This document shows positions 5,847 to 8,711 of a DNA stretch of 8,711 nucleotides, piece after piece (within the stretch, counting starts at the first letter, position 1; the number at the start of each line of letters is the position of its first letter). Position numbers and translations under genes: made by a program. The stretch is taken from assembly GCA_003219945.1 (NCBI GenBank), contig QHQV01000308.1, positions 1-8,711 of the forward strand, written 5' to 3'. This DNA comes from Verrucomicrobiota bacterium (GTDB taxonomy: Bacteria; Verrucomicrobiota; Verrucomicrobiia; Chthoniobacterales; UBA10450). Under the pieces are notes generated by a model. It did not search any database. It saw nothing but the letters and a program-made list of their open reading frames with translations, and was not told where the DNA came from.

Positions 5847-6248
5847 ATGGAAAATTATTCGCAACTTCCGCCGGGAAAGATTTCAGAGCACGGCAACGGA
5901 ATCGGCGCGCCATCACCTGAGGAAGTGGAAAAACGCGCCAGAGAAATTGCCATGATCGACGAGCGCAATCCTGACGAATTTACCGAGGCCGATTGGGCAC
6001 AGGCGCGGCATGAACTAATGGGCGAGGAAAACAATGTGCCTCCGGAGGAAACTCCTGACAACGCGGAGATGACGGAAGAGTGGAGCGTCATCGCCGGTTC
6101 CAAAGGTCACCACATGCCGCGTCCCGGCACCGAGGAAGAGGAAAGCGTTGGCGAGCATCTTGTGATTGAGGGCATAGAGGAAGCAACTCACGATCAAATG
6201 CTCGAAGCGCGCCGGGAAGAACGGCATCAGGAGGGAGAAAATCGTTGA
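5847..6248 (+). CDS. Small acidic protein of unknown function, coupled to egtB
   Basis: I do not recognise this 133-residue protein with confidence. It is very acidic and hydrophilic, with no membrane segment or cysteine. Residues 22-60 ('APSPEEVEKRAREIAMIDER' onward, including 'TEADWAQARHELMG') resemble in style the short DUF2934-like helical motif (a helix, a loop, then D/E-W-x-x-A-x-x-E), but this is weak. The centre contains 'EEWSVIAGSKGHHMPRPGTE' (77-96), a possible conserved patch, and the tail is a charged helix ('HDQMLEARREERHQEGENR'). ATG 5847 is preferred over a TTG at 5832; neither has a clear Shine-Dalgarno sequence. Its TGA (6246-6248) overlaps the TTG start of egtB in the arrangement TTGA, and the egtB ribosome-binding site lies inside this gene, so the two are cotranscribed and probably translationally coupled. 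That context suggests, but does not prove, a role linked to EgtB. Confidence 0.8.
   Translation: MENYSQLPPGKISEHGNGIGAPSPEEVEKRAREIAMIDERNPDEFTEADWAQARHELMGEENNVPPEETPDNAEMTEEWSVIAGSKGHHMPRPGTEEEESVGEHLVIEGIEEATHDQMLEARREERHQEGENR
6229..6234 (+). promoter_or_regulatory. Strong ribosome-binding site deciding the TTG start of egtB
   Basis: AGGAGG at 6229-6234 lies 10 nt before the TTG at 6245-6247. It is the strongest Shine-Dalgarno sequence noticed in the window and sits within the last codons of the upstream acidic gene. It supports the unusual TTG as the true egtB start. Confidence 0.75.
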
Positions 6249-7627
6249 GCCCGCCCTCCGTTGAAACCGCCTCCAGACGGGTAGCGGCGGACCGATCTCT
6301 TTTCCCCGCGCGCCAATCCCGGGTCGAATGCTTGCGCGATCGCTTTCATCAAATCAGAAATTTCACGAATTCGTTGTGTGGTGGTCTCGAACCCGAAGAT
6401 TGCGTCGTGCAATCGATGCCGGATGTCAGTCCGACCAAATGGCACCTTGCGCATACCACCTGGTTTTTCGAAACCTTTATCCTGAAAAGATTCGCCTCGG
6501 GATATCGCGCAGAAATCCCGGAGTACGCTTACCTTTTCAATTCTTATTATAACGCCGCAGGCGACATGCACCGGCGGGATCTGCGCGGGTTAATTTCGCG
6601 TCCGACTGTGAGCCAAGCGCAGCGTTATCGCGCATCGGTTGATTCACACATTGATGATCTGCTGTCAAATCCCGACGAAAGTCTGCTCGATGAAATGGAA
6701 CCGATTCTCGTCCTTGGCATCCATCACGAACAGCAACATCAGGAATTACTCATCACAGACATCAAGCACGTCCTTGCGCAAAACCCGCTCTACCCTGTAT
6801 TTCGTGCTGGTGCTGGTAGGTCGCGATCGCCGAGCGCGCAGAAAATTTCGACGGACGGCTCAGCGATCGGTCCCTACCAGTTCGTCGAATTCGACGAACA
6901 AATCGCTGAAATCGGGCATGATGGGGACGGATTCGCCTACGACAACGAAGGGCCGCGGCATCAGGCACTCGTTCCCGGGTTTTCGTTGGCAACGCGGCCG
7001 GTCACAAACGGCGAATACATCGCCTTCATCGAGGACAACGGCTATAGCCGGCCGGAATTCTGGTTATCGCTCGGTTGGATGACTGTGAACGAACAACGCT
7101 GGAACGCGCCGCTTTACTGGATAAAACGCGACGGTGCCTGGTGGAATTTCACGCTCTCCGGTCTGCGCCGCGTCGATCAATCCGAGCCTGTCACGCACGT
7201 CAGCTATTTCGAAGCTGACGCGTATGCCAACTGGGCTGGGGCACGCCTCCCGACTGAGTTCGAATGGGAGCGCGCAGCGTTGAGTTGTCCGATCGAAGGC
7301 AATTTCGTCGAGACTGAACTCTTCCACCCGGTTTCCCTAATGTCCGCTGTATTAGAGGACATACCGGGAAAAGGTCAGCGTCTTCACCAAACGTTCGGCG
7401 ACGTTTGGGAATGGACGCGCAGCGCCTACTCGCCGTACCGCGGCTATCGCGCTGCTCCCGGCGCGCTTGGCGAGTACAACGGCAAATTCATGTGCAACCA
7501 ATACGTCCTGCGCGGCGGTTCCTGCGCGACATCCCGCGCTCATATTCGGCGCACCTATCGCAATTTCTTTCAACCGGAAAAACGCTGGCAGTTCACCGGA
7601 ATCAGACTCGCACGCGACGCACAGTAA
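6245..7627 (+). CDS. egtB: Ergothioneine biosynthesis sulfoxide synthase EgtB
   Basis: The 460-residue protein has the two-domain EgtB layout. The N-terminal DinB_2-like domain (about 25-175) carries the non-haem iron ligands: 'WHLAHTTWFFE' (66-76, His70 the likely ligand) and 'HHEQQHQE' (160-167, His161 and His165). The C-terminal formylglycine-generating-enzyme-like domain (about 205-458) includes 'GPRHQALVPGFSLATRPVTN' (236-255), 'ARLPTEFEWERAA' and 'FGDVWEWTRSAYSPYRG', and ends with 'RGGSCATSRAHIRRTYRNFF'. EgtB uses iron and O2 to couple hercynine to gamma-glutamylcysteine or cysteine, giving a sulfoxide intermediate of ergothioneine. 'RNFFQPEKRWQF' has Phe where mycobacterial enzymes, as I recall, have Asp in a substrate-binding 'NWD', and a Tyr pair (101-102) lies in 'NSYYNAAG'; both point to the non-mycobacterial, cysteine-using type. 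The TTG start overlaps the preceding stop and has AGGAGG upstream. egtD follows after 44 nt. Confidence 0.95.
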   Translation: MSPPSVETASRRVAADRSLFPARQSRVECLRDRFHQIRNFTNSLCGGLEPEDCVVQSMPDVSPTKWHLAHTTWFFETFILKRFASGYRAEIPEYAYLFNSYYNAAGDMHRRDLRGLISRPTVSQAQRYRASVDSHIDDLLSNPDESLLDEMEPILVLGIHHEQQHQELLITDIKHVLAQNPLYPVFRAGAGRSRSPSAQKISTDGSAIGPYQFVEFDEQIAEIGHDGDGFAYDNEGPRHQALVPGFSLATRPVTNGEYIAFIEDNGYSRPEFWLSLGWMTVNEQRWNAPLYWIKRDGAWWNFTLSGLRRVDQSEPVTHVSYFEADAYANWAGARLPTEFEWERAALSCPIEGNFVETELFHPVSLMSAVLEDIPGKGQRLHQTFGDVWEWTRSAYSPYRGYRAAPGALGEYNGKFMCNQYVLRGGSCATSRAHIRRTYRNFFQPEKRWQFTGIRLARDAQ

Positions 7628-7671
7628 ATCGGTAGGGTGCATCACTCCGCGCGCGCCATTTCAAGCCCACA

Positions 7672-8649
7672 ATGACCGGAGATTCAATCACAGCTCCGCC
7701 GCAGGTTTCCGCGCCAGAATCGGCGGATTTTCTGGCGGATGTTATTGCTGGTCTGTCGTCGAATCCGCGCACGATCCCGTGTAAATACTTCTATGATGAG
7801 CGAGGCGCCGCGTTGTTTCAGAAGATCTGTGAGCTGCCGGAATATTATGTCACCCGCACCGAGATCGATATTCTGGATCGACATCGCGCTGACATTGCGT
7901 CGCAACTTGGACCTAGCGTCGAACTAATCGGACTCGGCACCGGTGCCGGCACGAAAACGCGGATTCTGATCGAGGCGCTGGAGAATCCTGCCGTTTATAT
8001 CCCCGTGGATATCTCGGAAAATCAACTGCGCCAATCGACTGCTCTTTTCCAGAAAATTTTTCCAGACTTGGAAATTCTGCCGGTATGCGCGGACTACCTG
8101 CAATCTGTGGTGTTGTCTTCGCCCCGTCACAAACCTGCGCGAAACATTGTGTATTTCCCGGGATCGACCATTGGCAATTTCGAGCCGGATGAAGCCGTCC
8201 AGTTTTTGTGTCGCATCGCGAATGTCTGCTACGCAGATGGCGGGTTGCTTATCGGCGTCGATTTAAAGAAGAACCGGCAGGTGCTGGAAGCTGCTTACAA
8301 CGACAGCGCCAGCTTGACTGCGCAATTCAATTTGAATTTGCTGCAGCGCATCAACCGCGAGTTGGGGGCAGACTTCGATCTCGATCAATGGCGGCACCGC
8401 GCAATCTACAATTCCAACGCCGGCAGGATTGAGATGCATCTCATAAGTGAAAGCGACCAGTTCGTGCGTCTCAATGCACACAAGTTCCATTTCCGGCGCG
8501 GGGAAAAAATCATCACCGAGTATTCTTATAAATATACGCCAGACGAGTTTGCGGCGCTCGCTGCCAAAGCCGGGTTCAACTTCGTTCGAATGTGGACCGA
8601 CGACGCGCGTTTGTTTGGCGTTTTCTACTTTGTGACAGCTTTAGAGTAG
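7672..8649 (+). CDS. egtD: L-histidine N-alpha-methyltransferase EgtD
   Basis: The 325-residue enzyme trimethylates histidine with three S-adenosylmethionine to give hercynine, the first step of ergothioneine synthesis in the cytoplasm. Length matches the family (about 320). 'IPCKYFYDERGAALFQKICE' (35-54) and 'LPEYYVTRTE' (55-64) are the family N-terminal signatures. The SAM-binding glycine loop is 'GLGTGAGTKT' (87-96). 'VYFPGSTIGNFEP' (160-172) includes Asn169, 'RIEMHL' (252-257) includes Met255, and 'ITEYSYKY' (281-288) includes Glu283 and Ser285; these correspond to mycobacterial Asn166, Met252, Glu282 and Ser284 that hold histidine. All expected residues are present, so it should be active. 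The ATG at 7672 begins about 30 residues before the conserved core; no good Shine-Dalgarno sequence precedes it, and translation may rely on ribosomes from egtB. The 62 nt after its stop hold no gene or clear terminator that I can see. Confidence 0.96.
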   Translation: MTGDSITAPPQVSAPESADFLADVIAGLSSNPRTIPCKYFYDERGAALFQKICELPEYYVTRTEIDILDRHRADIASQLGPSVELIGLGTGAGTKTRILIEALENPAVYIPVDISENQLRQSTALFQKIFPDLEILPVCADYLQSVVLSSPRHKPARNIVYFPGSTIGNFEPDEAVQFLCRIANVCYADGGLLIGVDLKKNRQVLEAAYNDSASLTAQFNLNLLQRINRELGADFDLDQWRHRAIYNSNAGRIEMHLISESDQFVRLNAHKFHFRRGEKIITEYSYKYTPDEFAALAAKAGFNFVRMWTDDARLFGVFYFVTALE

Positions 8650-8711
8650 CGCGTGCCTCGCCCTTGCCGACCACGTAATATGCAAGCCGCAGGCATCCAC
8701 TACTCTAGATG

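Noticed and set aside
8642..8707. Inverted 8-mers TAGAGTAG (8642-8649, at the egtD stop) and CTACTCTA (8700-8707).
   Set aside because: Arms are short and separated by 50 nt with no supporting stem inside; could be chance, and the window ends immediately after.
8650..8711. Possible C-terminus of a converging minus-strand gene ending at the egtD stop (a frame ending in TAA at 8643-8641 is open to about 8706).
   Set aside because: Only about 20 codons are visible, with no recognisable family signature; the length is uninformative.

Overview
The window reads as chromosomal DNA of a free-living Gram-negative-type bacterium, moderately GC-rich by eye. Gene content and protein style (CNNM/CBS transporter-like protein, lone Ku, zinc-free 89-residue S14, TatA, an isolated 'LDSIDALEL' acyl carrier protein, a two-gene ergothioneine module) would fit a soil Verrucomicrobiota lineage of the Chthoniobacter/Udaeobacter kind. 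This assignment is inference from recollection of protein style. No rRNA, tRNA, CRISPR array, insertion sequence or phage gene was seen.

Layout. Positions 1-2380 are on the minus strand, in transcription order: ku, rpsN (ribosomal protein S14), then a CorC/HlyC-type membrane protein that runs off the left edge. Between rpsN and the membrane protein lie three tandem perfect palindromes within about 48 bp. Positions 2488-4482 are on the plus strand: tatA, a stand-alone acyl carrier protein, and a GT4-type glycosyltransferase. Positions 4460-5748 are on the minus strand: an alpha/beta hydrolase, followed by a decayed C-terminal remnant of a LOG-family (TIGR00730) protein that carries an in-frame TAA and has lost its N-terminal half. 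Positions 5847-8649 are on the plus strand: a small acidic protein, egtB (TTG start, overlapping the upstream stop by 4 nt), and egtD.

How the genes fit together. EgtD trimethylates histidine to hercynine, and EgtB joins hercynine to a cysteine donor by oxidative C-S bond formation, so the right third is a compact ergothioneine operon. The small acidic protein is translationally coupled to egtB and is the best candidate here for an undescribed partner. Ku belongs to non-homologous end joining, but no LigD is in view. The acyl carrier protein and glycosyltransferase may serve an envelope glycolipid or polysaccharide, since no fatty-acid synthase genes surround them.

No large unknown system stands out. 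The most interesting signals are the LOG pseudogene, the coupled acidic gene in front of egtB, the palindrome cluster after rpsN, and three candidate promoters placed so close to start codons that the transcripts would be almost leaderless.
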